A stretch of DNA of 64,000 nt. Origin: Ferrovibrio sp036381655 (lineage in GTDB: Bacteria; Pseudomonadota; Alphaproteobacteria; Ferrovibrionales; Ferrovibrionaceae). The stretch covers positions 1 to 64,000 of the forward strand of contig NZ_DASVCJ010000064.1 in the NCBI RefSeq assembly GCF_036381655.1. Reading direction: 5' to 3'. The notes below the pieces were generated by a model. The model had not been told where the DNA came from. It did not search any database and was given only the letters and a program-made list of their open reading frames with translations. How positions within the stretch are numbered: the first letter of the stretch is position 1; each line of letters starts with the position of its first letter. Positions 16,516 through 24,809 of the stretch are shown here, one piece after another. A program made the position numbers and the translations under genes.

Positions 16516-17517
16516 ATGTTTTTCAAGGAACTTGTTGCCGTCGACCGCCCCAACAAGAAATGGGAGGCGCTGCGGGAAACCGGCAAGCTGACCGTCAAAC
16601 GCAATCTTCTCTTCAACGCCAGCCACCGTTTCTTCACCATCGGCAGCTGCTTCGCCGAGGAAATCCGCAAGGCGCTGACGGCCCGCAACGTCATCTGCTA
16701 TCCGGAATACCGCAAGATCAAGGTCGATCACGCCCGTATGCGGGTCGATACGCTGCCGCATCGCGAGCACATGAACTACTACAACACCTTCTCGATCCGG
16801 CAGGAGGTCGAGCGCGCCGCCGGACTCTGGGTGCAGGACAAGCATGACATATGGGAAGTGGCCAACCGCACCCTGGTGAACGGTACCCAGGCGGTCGGCG
16901 AAGGCACTCTCTATCAGGATCCGTATCGCCGTCTGGTCTTCGGCAAGACGCCGGCTGACCTATGGGAGGCATTGGAGCAGATCGACGCCGTGATGAAGGA
17001 AGGCATGCTGAATGCCGATGCCTGCTTCATCACGCTCGGCATGACGGAGGTCTTCAAGAAGAAGAATAACGGCCTCGTCTGCAATCAGATACCGGTCTAT
17101 GCCGGCGGCGCGGGCCTGCGTGAAACCTACTATCACCAGAGCACGTTCGATGAGAATTACCAGAACATCAAGCGCGCCCTGCTGCTGTTGAAGCAGATGA
17201 ATCCCAAGATCCAGGTGGTGCTGACCGTATCGCCGGTGCCGCTGGAGCGCAGCTTCAACGAGCACGACGTTTTCGTGAACAACATGGAAAGCAAGACCAC
17301 CCTGCGCGCCGTCGCCGGCCAGATCTGCCGCGAATTCGACTGGGTGCATTATTTCCCGTCCTTCGAGATCGTCTGGGGGATCGGCGTGCCGGCCTATCAG
17401 GAGGACCGGGTGCATGTGAAGCCCGAGATAGTCCAGGGCATCATCTCGACCTTCCTGGCCAGCCACTTTACCGACCTGGGCGCGGCGCCCGCATCACCCG
17501 CAGCAGCCGCACAGTAG
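16516..17517 (+). CDS. GSCFA domain (SGNH-hydrolase-like) protein
   Basis: A 333-residue protein defined by the family motif at residues 41-49 (TIGSCFAEE). GSCFA proteins are related to SGNH/GDSL hydrolases, with the motif serine as the likely nucleophile, and are often encoded with polysaccharide or capsule genes, suggesting deacetylation of a glycan. Later conserved stretches include ITLGMTEVF and QVVLTVSPVPLERSF, and the ending HYFPSFEIVWG matches the family. No signal peptide is visible, so it probably acts in the cytoplasm. It sits downstream of a radical SAM gene and convergent to the GT/TylF fusion. Confidence 0.85.
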   Translation: MFFKELVAVDRPNKKWEALRETGKLTVKRNLLFNASHRFFTIGSCFAEEIRKALTARNVICYPEYRKIKVDHARMRVDTLPHREHMNYYNTFSIRQEVERAAGLWVQDKHDIWEVANRTLVNGTQAVGEGTLYQDPYRRLVFGKTPADLWEALEQIDAVMKEGMLNADACFITLGMTEVFKKKNNGLVCNQIPVYAGGAGLRETYYHQSTFDENYQNIKRALLLLKQMNPKIQVVLTVSPVPLERSFNEHDVFVNNMESKTTLRAVAGQICREFDWVHYFPSFEIVWGIGVPAYQEDRVHVKPEIVQGIISTFLASHFTDLGAAPASPAAAAQ

Positions 17518-17533
17518 GACGCAGCCGGGCGCG

Positions 17534-19312
17534 TCAGCGCTTGATGAACAGGCCCTGCCCGGTCGGGCTTTCCCAGACGACATCGCCGCGCGCCCGGAAG
17601 AAACCCATCTCGGCGTCGTGGCTGTCGCGGTAGCGGCGGAAGCCGAAATCGTCGAACACGATCATGCCGCCCGGCACCATGCGTTCGTAGATGATCTCCA
17701 GCGCCGCCAGTTCCGGCGCCGCCACATTGAGATCGAGCTGCGCGAAGGCGACTTTTCCCGGCAGGCCCTGCGCAAAGCTGTCCGGCACCGCGCCCTTGAT
17801 CACGCGGAAATTGCCGAACGGCTCGAACATGCCGCGCACGCGATCGAAAAGCTGCGGCCCGTGGCTGACCTTGCGCGCCTCGTCCGGCGGATTCTCGAAC
17901 ATGTCATAGAGCCACCAGGTCTTGCCGGCTGTCGCGCGGAAATTGCAGTAGCGCTCCATCACGTCGACGGTCTTGCCGTCATAGCAGCCGACATCCATGA
18001 AATCGCCGGCCAGGCCGAGGCAGCTCTTCGCCGCCCAGCACAGCATGTAGATGCGCCAGATGCGCGCGCGCAGCGTATTGTCGCCCAGATACGGCTCGAA
18101 GGCGGCGATGAAATCGGGTTGCTGCAAAAAGCCGAGATTGCGGAACCAAACCACCATGTCGTCGACGGCCGCGGCACCGCTGCCCGGCTGGTTGGCGCCA
18201 AGCATCTGCATCGCGCTCTGCATCAGGCCGCCGAAGCGCTGCTGCGATTCCTTGGTGCCGAAAGGTGGCTTGTTGTATTCCTTGTTGATCAGCGCAAAGA
18301 CCGGCTTGACGAAGGCCGCCCCCGCAGCGCTGCCGGGCTGCGGCCCATTCGGCCCGAGCCACTGCTGCAGCCGTTGCTGCTGAAACCTGCTCACCGCCGG
18401 AACGCTGCCTTTCGCGGGGCCCTTCAGATGCAGAATGTACTTCCGCTGCAGCACATCGAGCTGATAGGTCTCGTTATCGCGGATGAAGAAATTGTAGTCG
18501 TCGCAAGGCAGGTAGCGCACCAGGGCGCCCGACAGCATACGCTGGTCGATCTCGCTGAGCGTGCCGACGGCAGCCGACGCCCCGTTCAACGCCAGCTGCC
18601 CGCCGCGCCAGCGGCGGATATCGCCGTAGATGTCGGCAACAGTCTTGCTGCGGCACAGCGCCTCGTAGGTAGCCAGATAGCGCGTAAAGAAATGCCGCGC
18701 CGCCCCGTTCGGCCGATGGGCGGCGAAGATCACGCCTTCATTCACCGGCATCAGGCCGGGCTGGTCGCGGAAGGTGACGGCGACGTCGAAGGAGAGCTGA
18801 AAGACCTTGCCCAGCGGCCAATTGCAGAAGGCGTCGCTGTCGAGAAAAACGGTGTTCTGCGCGAAGGCTGCCGATTGCATATAGGCGGCCATCGCCACCA
18901 CGCGCTCGTACATCAGCCATTGCGGCTTGAGCGGCAGGCGCACAGTGACGATATCGGCCGGCACGAAGCTGGTGTCGTCGCCTTCTCCGGTGATGTAGAT
19001 GATGCGCGCATCCGGATTGAAGCCGCGCGCCATGGCAAAGGTATGGCGCAGCACGCTGACATAGTCGATATTGCCCTGATCGGCCTTGATGTCGACATAG
19101 TCGATCCGCCGATGCTCCTCCGGCAGCTTGAGGTGAAAGATCACCAGCGCCAGCGGCGCGGCCGGCAGGTCGGCGCAAGCCGCCTCGAAGCGGCCGGCCA
19201 GCTCGGCAACGCGCGCCGCCACATCGAAGGCAAGGCTGTCGGTTGCGCTTTCCGCGGCATGGCGGATCAGCGCATCCATGCTATGCATCGGCTGCTTCGC
19301 GGTTTCGCTCAT
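17534..19312 (-). CDS. Fusion of a glycosyltransferase-like domain and a TylF-type methyltransferase
   Basis: A 592-residue two-domain protein. Residues about 45-330 resemble a GT-A nucleotide-sugar transferase, with an LDSD metal motif in NTVFLDSDAF and VNEGVIFAAH. Residues about 400-592 form a TylF/NovP-like class I methyltransferase: MDVGCYDGKTVDVMERY, then KGAVPDSF and VPGGMIVFDDFGFRRY. The usual metal-binding HLDxD of TylF reads QLDLN here, so one acidic ligand is lost. The start overlaps the asnB stop (ATGA), and fkbM is the first gene of the operon. A role in building and methylating a surface glycan is inferred from context only. Confidence 0.75.
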   Translation of the reverse strand: MSETAKQPMHSMDALIRHAAESATDSLAFDVAARVAELAGRFEAACADLPAAPLALVIFHLKLPEEHRRIDYVDIKADQGNIDYVSVLRHTFAMARGFNPDARIIYITGEGDDTSFVPADIVTVRLPLKPQWLMYERVVAMAAYMQSAAFAQNTVFLDSDAFCNWPLGKVFQLSFDVAVTFRDQPGLMPVNEGVIFAAHRPNGAARHFFTRYLATYEALCRSKTVADIYGDIRRWRGGQLALNGASAAVGTLSEIDQRMLSGALVRYLPCDDYNFFIRDNETYQLDVLQRKYILHLKGPAKGSVPAVSRFQQQRLQQWLGPNGPQPGSAAGAAFVKPVFALINKEYNKPPFGTKESQQRFGGLMQSAMQMLGANQPGSGAAAVDDMVVWFRNLGFLQQPDFIAAFEPYLGDNTLRARIWRIYMLCWAAKSCLGLAGDFMDVGCYDGKTVDVMERYCNFRATAGKTWWLYDMFENPPDEARKVSHGPQLFDRVRGMFEPFGNFRVIKGAVPDSFAQGLPGKVAFAQLDLNVAAPELAALEIIYERMVPGGMIVFDDFGFRRYRDSHDAEMGFFRARGDVVWESPTGQGLFIKR

Positions 19313-21111
19313 AGCGGACGCCCCACCGAATCGACCCATTTTGCCAGGACGATGGCCGCCCAGGCAGCATTGATATTGGCGCCGGCCGCCGAGAACACGC
19401 TGTTCAGGGCATTCGGGCGCGCCGAGAAGAAACTGGTCTCACTCAGGCGGCGATAGGCGGCAGTCAGCTCCTGGCCGACGCGCTCGCGGTTGTTGAGGAA
19501 TACGCTCGGCGGCATACCAAAGCCCTTCTTGGGCGCCATTACATGTTCCTGCGGCAGATAGCGCGCCAGAAGCTGGCGCAGAGCGATCTTCTGAATCTGT
19601 CCGGCCCAGCATAGACCCGCGCTGGCCTTGCGCGCGATATCCAGCATCTGCGGACTGAGGAAGGGCGTGCGGACCTCGAGGGCGTGCTGCATGCTCATCC
19701 GGTCGACTTTCGCCAGCACGGCGCCGGGCAGATAGGTGTGGAAATCGAGCTGCCGCAGCGCATGCAGGGTTGGCCGGCCGAGATGCATGAAGAAGGGCGC
19801 ATAGCAGTGAAAGAAGCCCTGTACGGCATTGTAGCCCTGCGGAAAGGCCGCCCGCACCGCATCGGCCGCCAGCACCGGCAGGCCGCGCTCGATATAGGTC
19901 TGCACCGCGGCGGTCGGGTGCAGGTCCTTGTTCTGGTCGTAGGCTGTGGCGAAGGCCGGATAGCGGCCATAGCCGCCGAACAGTTCGTCGCCGGCATCGC
20001 CGGAAATCGCCACCGTCACATGCCGGCGAGTGAATTCCGACAGCAGATAGGTCGGTACGCAGCTGCGGTCGCCATTCGGCTCGTCCAGCAGGCCGCCGAT
20101 CTCATTGCAGATGCGTTCGAAATCGGCAGCGGTGAAGATGTATTCGTGGTGCTCGCTACCGAGCGTCTTGGCAATGTCGCGCGCAGCCTCGTGCTCGGAA
20201 CCCGGATCGCCTTCGAATCCGACGGAGAAAGTCTTCACCTGCCGGCCGAGCTTGCGTGCCAGCACGGCGCAGGCCAGCGAGGAATCTACCCCACTGGACA
20301 GGAACATGCCCAGCGGCACATCGCTGTTCAGACGATTGACCAGCGATTGCGCCAGGGCGGCCTCGACCATCTCGACATAGTCGCCAAGCCGGTCCGGCTT
20401 GACCTCCTGGTCCTGGTCTATGTTGAAGGCATAATATCGTTCGTGCCGGACCCGCCCGTCGCGGAAAACCTGCATGACCATGCCGGGTTCCAGCTTGCGG
20501 ATCGGCGCCAGTATCGAGCCTGGCTCCGGCACGTAGCGCAGCGTGAAATACAGCGCCAAGGCCTCTTCCGACAACGCCACCGGCAATTCCTCGACCTGCA
20601 ACAGGCTGCGCAGTTCAGAGGCGAATGCAAAGAAGTGATCGCCCGAGGCGTAATAGAGCGGCTTCTCGCCGGCGCGATCCCGCGCCAATGTCAGGCAGCC
20701 GATCTGCCGGTCGTAGATCGCCAGCGCGAACATGCCGTCGAGATACTGGAAGAATTGCGGACCGACCTGGGCGAAACCGGCGAGCAGGACCTCCGTATCG
20801 GTGCCGGTGTGAAATACATGGCCAAGCTTCTCGAGTTGCCGCCGCAGATCCCGGAAATTGTAGATCTCGCCGTTGAAGCTGATGACGTAGCGCTCATCCC
20901 GGCTCAGCATCGGCTGATGGCCCGCTGCCGAAAGATCGAGCACGCTCAGCCTGGTATGGCCGAGATGGCAGACATTCTCCGGGTCCATCCATTGCCCGCG
21001 GTCATCGGGACCGCGATGGGCGATAGCGCCATTCATACGGCCGATCGTGGCCTGAATCTGCTCGGGGGACCGCTTATCGCGGAAATTGAGATAGCCGGCG
21101 ATGCCGCACAT
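19309..21111 (-). CDS. asnB: Glutamine-hydrolysing asparagine synthase family protein
   Basis: A 600-residue AsnB-family amidotransferase. The start is fixed by the N-terminal MCGIAGYL, since Cys2 must be the glutaminase nucleophile; HRGPDD and SFNGEIYN complete that domain. The synthetase domain shows the PP-loop FLSSGVDSS and the following SVGFEGDPGSE. In polysaccharide clusters such proteins can amidate uronic acids or other carboxyls rather than make asparagine. It lies 8 bp after fkbM and overlaps the GT/TylF gene by 4 bp, so a glycan-modifying role is plausible but not proven. Confidence 0.9.
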   Translation of the reverse strand: MCGIAGYLNFRDKRSPEQIQATIGRMNGAIAHRGPDDRGQWMDPENVCHLGHTRLSVLDLSAAGHQPMLSRDERYVISFNGEIYNFRDLRRQLEKLGHVFHTGTDTEVLLAGFAQVGPQFFQYLDGMFALAIYDRQIGCLTLARDRAGEKPLYYASGDHFFAFASELRSLLQVEELPVALSEEALALYFTLRYVPEPGSILAPIRKLEPGMVMQVFRDGRVRHERYYAFNIDQDQEVKPDRLGDYVEMVEAALAQSLVNRLNSDVPLGMFLSSGVDSSLACAVLARKLGRQVKTFSVGFEGDPGSEHEAARDIAKTLGSEHHEYIFTAADFERICNEIGGLLDEPNGDRSCVPTYLLSEFTRRHVTVAISGDAGDELFGGYGRYPAFATAYDQNKDLHPTAAVQTYIERGLPVLAADAVRAAFPQGYNAVQGFFHCYAPFFMHLGRPTLHALRQLDFHTYLPGAVLAKVDRMSMQHALEVRTPFLSPQMLDIARKASAGLCWAGQIQKIALRQLLARYLPQEHVMAPKKGFGMPPSVFLNNRERVGQELTAAYRRLSETSFFSARPNALNSVFSAAGANINAAWAAIVLAKWVDSVGRPL

Positions 21112-21119
21112 GGCGTGCG

Positions 21120-21872
21120 TCAGCTGCGGAAATAGAAGGTGCCGGCTTCGTCCTTGACGAAGCGGGTGAAGCCCGCATCCAGCATGGTCTGGTGGATCGT
21201 CCGATGGCTTTCCATCTGATCCATGATTTCGATCATGACGCTGTGTAGCTTCGGATTGGCCAGAAGGCCCTTCGCGCCGCGGATGATCTCCGGCTCCAAC
21301 CCATCGACATCGATCTTGATATGATGTGGAACGATCCCGGTAAGCTCCGAGAAACGGTCGAGGCTCATCGAGACCGATCCTTGCGGAATGGTCGCATTCC
21401 AGATCGGATCGTCGCTCGGCCGGGCATCGCCGTAATTGTTGAGCGATTTGCCGGCAGTGATGCTGCTCAGGAACATCTTGCCACACCCCTCGGCATCCGA
21501 TACGGCGATCGGATAGGAGAGCATGCGATCCTGCAGCTTATTCAGGTAGATATTGCGGGTCAGCGTATGATAGCTGGCGAAATGCGGCTCGAAGGCATGC
21601 ACCTCGCAGCCCGAAACGACCGCAGCCATCAATCCATACAGGCCATTGTTGGAGCCGACATCGAAGAATATCTCGCCAGGCTTGAAGCCGAATATCCAGG
21701 CATTCGTCGCCGGTTCGCGCTGGTTTGCGGTGACGGCAAATCCCAGACACTTCAAATTCGGTACCGCCATCAGAAGTGTCTTGTCGCGGATCGGCACATT
21801 GACCGCCGGCATCGACCGCTCGTAAGCGTCCGCGATCTTCTTCACCTCGTCTAGACTGGCCACGCGCCCCAT
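21120..21872 (-). CDS. FkbM family methyltransferase
   Basis: A 250-residue SAM-dependent methyltransferase of the FkbM type. The SAM-binding motif I is FFDVGSNNGLYG (about residues 69-80), followed by the acidic EPHFASYHTLTRN and the later HIKIDVDGLEPEIIRGA that defines the family. Members O-methylate sugars in surface glycans and natural products. I prefer ATG 21872 (MGRVASLD); a TTG start at 21914 would add 14 residues. It is the first gene of a three-gene operon with asnB and the GT/TylF fusion. Confidence 0.87.
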   Translation of the reverse strand: MGRVASLDEVKKIADAYERSMPAVNVPIRDKTLLMAVPNLKCLGFAVTANQREPATNAWIFGFKPGEIFFDVGSNNGLYGLMAAVVSGCEVHAFEPHFASYHTLTRNIYLNKLQDRMLSYPIAVSDAEGCGKMFLSSITAGKSLNNYGDARPSDDPIWNATIPQGSVSMSLDRFSELTGIVPHHIKIDVDGLEPEIIRGAKGLLANPKLHSVMIEIMDQMESHRTIHQTMLDAGFTRFVKDEAGTFYFRS

Positions 21873-21954
21873 CCTGTCCCGCTGCCTGGATACCGGGCCG
21901 AACTTAGGGAGCAAGCGATAAAGAAACGGTAAACCCTTTATTCACCTTGCCAAG

Positions 21955-22521
21955 TCACCCTGCCAGCCGCTCTTCCACCTGCTGGCAGATATAATGGTAC
22001 AGGCAGGCGTGGACCTGCTGCACCAGCGGGGTATGGCGCGCGGGCGCATCGAGCAGGATATCGCAGAGCGGCTTAAGCTTGCCGCCGCCCTGGCCGGTCA
22101 GGCCGATCACCGCCATGCCCTTGCCGCGGGCCGTTTCGGCCGCCTTCAGCACATTGGCGGAATTGCCCGAAGTGGTGATGCCCAGCAGCACGCCGCCGGC
22201 GCGGCCATAGGCCTCGACCTGGCGCGCGAGGGCTGTCTCGTAGGAATAGTCGTTGCTCCAGGCGGTCAGCGTGCCGGGATCGGCACCCAGGGCGATGCAG
22301 TTGAGCGCGCGGCGCTCCTTGAGAAACCGTCCGACCAGTTCGCCCGTGATATGGATGGCATCCGAGGCGGAGCCGCCATTGCCGCAGACCAGCAGCGGTT
22401 TGTCCTCGGCCAGCGCGGCGCTGATGCGCTGGATCGCCTGCTCGACCCGCCCGGCCATCTCGTCGCTGGCGGCCTGGCGGATCAAATCGGCGGAGTCTTG
22501 CAGATATTGTATCAACGACAT
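21955..22521 (-). CDS. gmhA: Sedoheptulose-7-phosphate isomerase (phosphoheptose isomerase)
   Basis: A 188-residue SIS-domain isomerase that makes D-glycero-D-manno-heptose 7-phosphate, the first step of ADP-heptose synthesis for lipopolysaccharide core. It contains LLVCGNGGSASDAIHITGELVGRF and the later LLGITTSGNSANVLKA, both characteristic of GmhA, and ends with HTPLVQQVHACLYHYICQQVE. The ATG at 22521 starts at the conserved N-terminus; an upstream in-frame start at 22569 adds only unconserved residues. It lies 82 bp upstream of fkbM on the same strand. Confidence 0.93.
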   Translation of the reverse strand: MSLIQYLQDSADLIRQAASDEMAGRVEQAIQRISAALAEDKPLLVCGNGGSASDAIHITGELVGRFLKERRALNCIALGADPGTLTAWSNDYSYETALARQVEAYGRAGGVLLGITTSGNSANVLKAAETARGKGMAVIGLTGQGGGKLKPLCDILLDAPARHTPLVQQVHACLYHYICQQVEERLAG

Positions 22522-22615
22522 GGGATGAGCTGTCCTGCGGCGCAAACGAAACCGCCGGCACCCTAGCACAAACCCCCGGCCGCCTCCACCGCCCGGCCGC
22601 GCCGGCCGGCGCCCG

Positions 22616-22909
22616 CTAATGCAGGTGATAGCTGGCCGCGGCGGCGCGGTATTCCGCCGGGCTGACCAGCCGCGCCGACATGACGCGCACCGAATGCAGC
22701 TTGCCTTCGAGCTGGCTTTCCCAGAAGGCGAGGAATTTGTGCAGCGCCGGAAATTTCGGCGCCAGGTCGTATTCCTGCCAGATATAGCTTTGCAGCAAAG
22801 CCGGGTGATCCGGCATGTGGTAGAGGATTTCCGCCGTGGTCAGGCGGTAATACAGCAGCCGCTCCAGCTGCGCCTGGTCGGACCGGGATCGATGCGATGG
22901 ATTGGACAT
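22616..22909 (-). CDS. usg: Usg family protein
   Basis: A 97-residue protein matching the small Usg family of alphaproteobacteria, identified by YRLTTAEILYHMPDHPALLQ, then IWQEYDLAPKFPALHKFL and the FWESQLEGKLHSVRV ending. The family is widely conserved in the class, but its function is unknown; it was named for an ORF near the trp genes. The ATG at 22909 is preceded by a GCAGGAGGCGAG-like ribosome site. Downstream lies gmhA, after 94 bp. Confidence 0.88.
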   Translation of the reverse strand: MSNPSHRSRSDQAQLERLLYYRLTTAEILYHMPDHPALLQSYIWQEYDLAPKFPALHKFLAFWESQLEGKLHSVRVMSARLVSPAEYRAAAASYHLH

Positions 22910-23523
22910 GCTCGCCTCCTGCTTTCTGCGGGAGCCGCGCCCGGCGCTCGGATACCGACTCGCGGGCCGGCATAAGCTGATAAGCGAAAGCCTGCCGAAT
23001 ATGTTCGCCCGATGGCAATAACTTTTTGGAAACAGGGATAAAATTGGCACTCGCCGCGGATGGCTGCCAGCCGGACGGGCACTCCGGCGCGTCACCTCGG
23101 GCGAGCCGGCTGTCCGCCGGTGAGATCCGCAAGCTAGACATGGGATTCCGGCCCGCGCGGCACGGCGAAAAGCGCCGCGTGGCCGGAATGACCGGGAGAG
23201 CAACGGGAAATCAAGGCCTTGCCACGGAAGACCAATCACTTAGCCCGGAAGCGAATGGAATTTGGCTGGCGTCAATCGGACCGGATCGGCTCCGACTGGC
23301 AGCCAATCGGCTTCGATCGGCCGGCAACCGGCCCGGAACGGGATCGCATGGTCTGGCGCCTGCCCGGCCTGCCTTGGCGGCAGCTTGACTTAAAGGCGGC
23401 GGCCCCTCTCTTATTTCCGACCGCGCGTTCGCAATCCGATTTGCCAATCGCGCGGCGCAAACACCGAGCAGACTACGCAAGCACGGATTACCCGAACCCT
23501 GGCAAGAGAAAAGGACGAGAGCC
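22910..23523. other. Long intergenic region between usg and thiolase genes
   Basis: A 614-bp gap, the longest in the window, between the leftward usg and rightward thiolase genes. I find no convincing gene in it; the open frames have no recognisable composition or start site. It contains five CAATC copies (23233, 23273, 23304, 23432, 23445) and a perfect hairpin of GGCCGG-CAA-CCGGCC at 23319-23333. Both divergent promoters must lie here. A small RNA is possible but unsupported. Confidence 0.5.
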
Positions 23524-24690
23524 ATGACCGCCTGCATCGTTGGTTGGCAGCACAGCAAATTCGGCAAACTGGAAGGGCGCGACGCCGAGGATTTGGTCGT
23601 CGAGGTTGCCGTCGGCGCCATCAGGGATGCGGGGCTGGAGCCGAAGGATATCGACGCCATCTATCTGGGCCATTTCAACGGCGGGCTGACCGATCAGGAG
23701 TTCACCGCCTCGCTGGTGCTGCAGGCCGATCCGGGCCTGCGCTTCAAGCCGGCCACCCGCGTCGAGAATGCCTGCGCCACCGGATCGGCGGCGGTCTATC
23801 AAGGCCTGGCGGCGATTGCGGCCAAGCAGGCGCGCTTCGTGCTTTGCGTCGGCGTGGAGAAGATGACGTCGGCGCCGAACGACGTGGTCGGCAACGTGCT
23901 GCTGAAGGCGAGCTACCGCAAGAGCGAGGTGTTCAACGAGGGCGGCTTCGCCGGCGTGTTCGACGCCATCCAGAGCCAGTATTTCCAGCGCTATGGCGAC
24001 CAGTCCGACGCCACCGCGATGATCGCCGCGAAGAATCACAAGAACGGCAGCAAGAATCCGCTGGCGCATATGCAGAAGGATTTCGGCTACGATTTCTGCC
24101 GCACGGTTTCCGACAAGAATCCGCTGGTGGTCGGCGGCATGCGGCGCACCGATTGCTCGATGGTTTCCGACGGCGCCGCCGCGCTGGTGCTGACCGACGT
24201 GCAGACGGCCCTGGGCATGAAGAAGGCGATCGCCTTCCGCGCCGCCAAGCATGTGCAGGACTTCCTGCCCATGGCCAAGCGCGACGTGATCGCCTTCGAG
24301 GGCCCGGCCAGGGCCTGGGCCGACGCCTTGGGCGAGGCGGGGCTCAGCGTGTGGGATCTGTCCTTCGCCGAAAGCCATGACTGCTTCACCATCGCCGAGC
24401 TGATCGAATACGAGGCGATGGGGCTGACCGCGCCGGGCCAGGGCGCCAAGGCCATCAAGGAGGGCTGGACCCAGCCCGACGGCAAGCTGCCGATCAACCC
24501 CTCGGGCGGCCTGAAATCGAAGGGCCATCCGATCGGCGCCACCGGCGTTTCCATGCATGTAATGGCGGCCATGCAGCTTTCCGGCACGGCCGGCGACATC
24601 CAGGTGAAGGATGCCAAGCTCGGCGGCGTGTTCAACATGGGCGGCGTCGCCGTGGCGAATTACGTCTCGATCCTCGAGCCGCTGCGCTAA
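23524..24690 (+). CDS. Thiolase family protein (acetyl-CoA acetyltransferase/SCP-x type)
   Basis: A 388-residue thiolase-like enzyme. The nucleophile Cys84 lies in ENACATGSAA, and the catalytic His regions are ESHDCFTIAE and GHPIGATGVS. The C-terminal position that in classical degradative thiolases bears the second cysteine (CxG) reads FNMGGVAVAN, as in SCP-x and lipid-transfer-type thiolases. It probably cleaves or forms a 3-ketoacyl-CoA. It is followed by an AcuI-type reductase and a feruloyl-CoA synthase, so a role in aromatic side chain or branched acyl-CoA degradation is possible. An AAGGACGAG-like ribosome site precedes the ATG. Confidence 0.85.
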   Translation: MTACIVGWQHSKFGKLEGRDAEDLVVEVAVGAIRDAGLEPKDIDAIYLGHFNGGLTDQEFTASLVLQADPGLRFKPATRVENACATGSAAVYQGLAAIAAKQARFVLCVGVEKMTSAPNDVVGNVLLKASYRKSEVFNEGGFAGVFDAIQSQYFQRYGDQSDATAMIAAKNHKNGSKNPLAHMQKDFGYDFCRTVSDKNPLVVGGMRRTDCSMVSDGAAALVLTDVQTALGMKKAIAFRAAKHVQDFLPMAKRDVIAFEGPARAWADALGEAGLSVWDLSFAESHDCFTIAELIEYEAMGLTAPGQGAKAIKEGWTQPDGKLPINPSGGLKSKGHPIGATGVSMHVMAAMQLSGTAGDIQVKDAKLGGVFNMGGVAVANYVSILEPLR

Positions 24691-24712
24691 GGGCCGCGCT
24701 CGCCAAAACTGT

Positions 24713-24737
24713 CATGGCCGGCTCCGCACCGGCCATG
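24713..24737 (+). terminator. Perfect 9-bp-stem hairpin after the thiolase gene
   Basis: CATGGCCGG (24713-24721) pairs perfectly with CCGGCCATG (24729-24737) around a seven-base loop. It lies 22 bp after the thiolase stop and 72 bp before the next start. No T-run follows, so it may be a factor-assisted terminator, an attenuator or an RNA-processing site between the two genes. Confidence 0.4.
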
Positions 24738-24809
24738 CACATCTATTGCCAGAAACGCGAAAGACCGGGACAACCCGGGCAGGACGCATCAGAGGGAGTG
24801 ATACCGACA

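Noticed and set aside
23026..23388. A 120-codon frame in the long gap before the thiolase gene
   Set aside because: No ribosome site, no domain and an irregular composition; I leave the region as non-coding.
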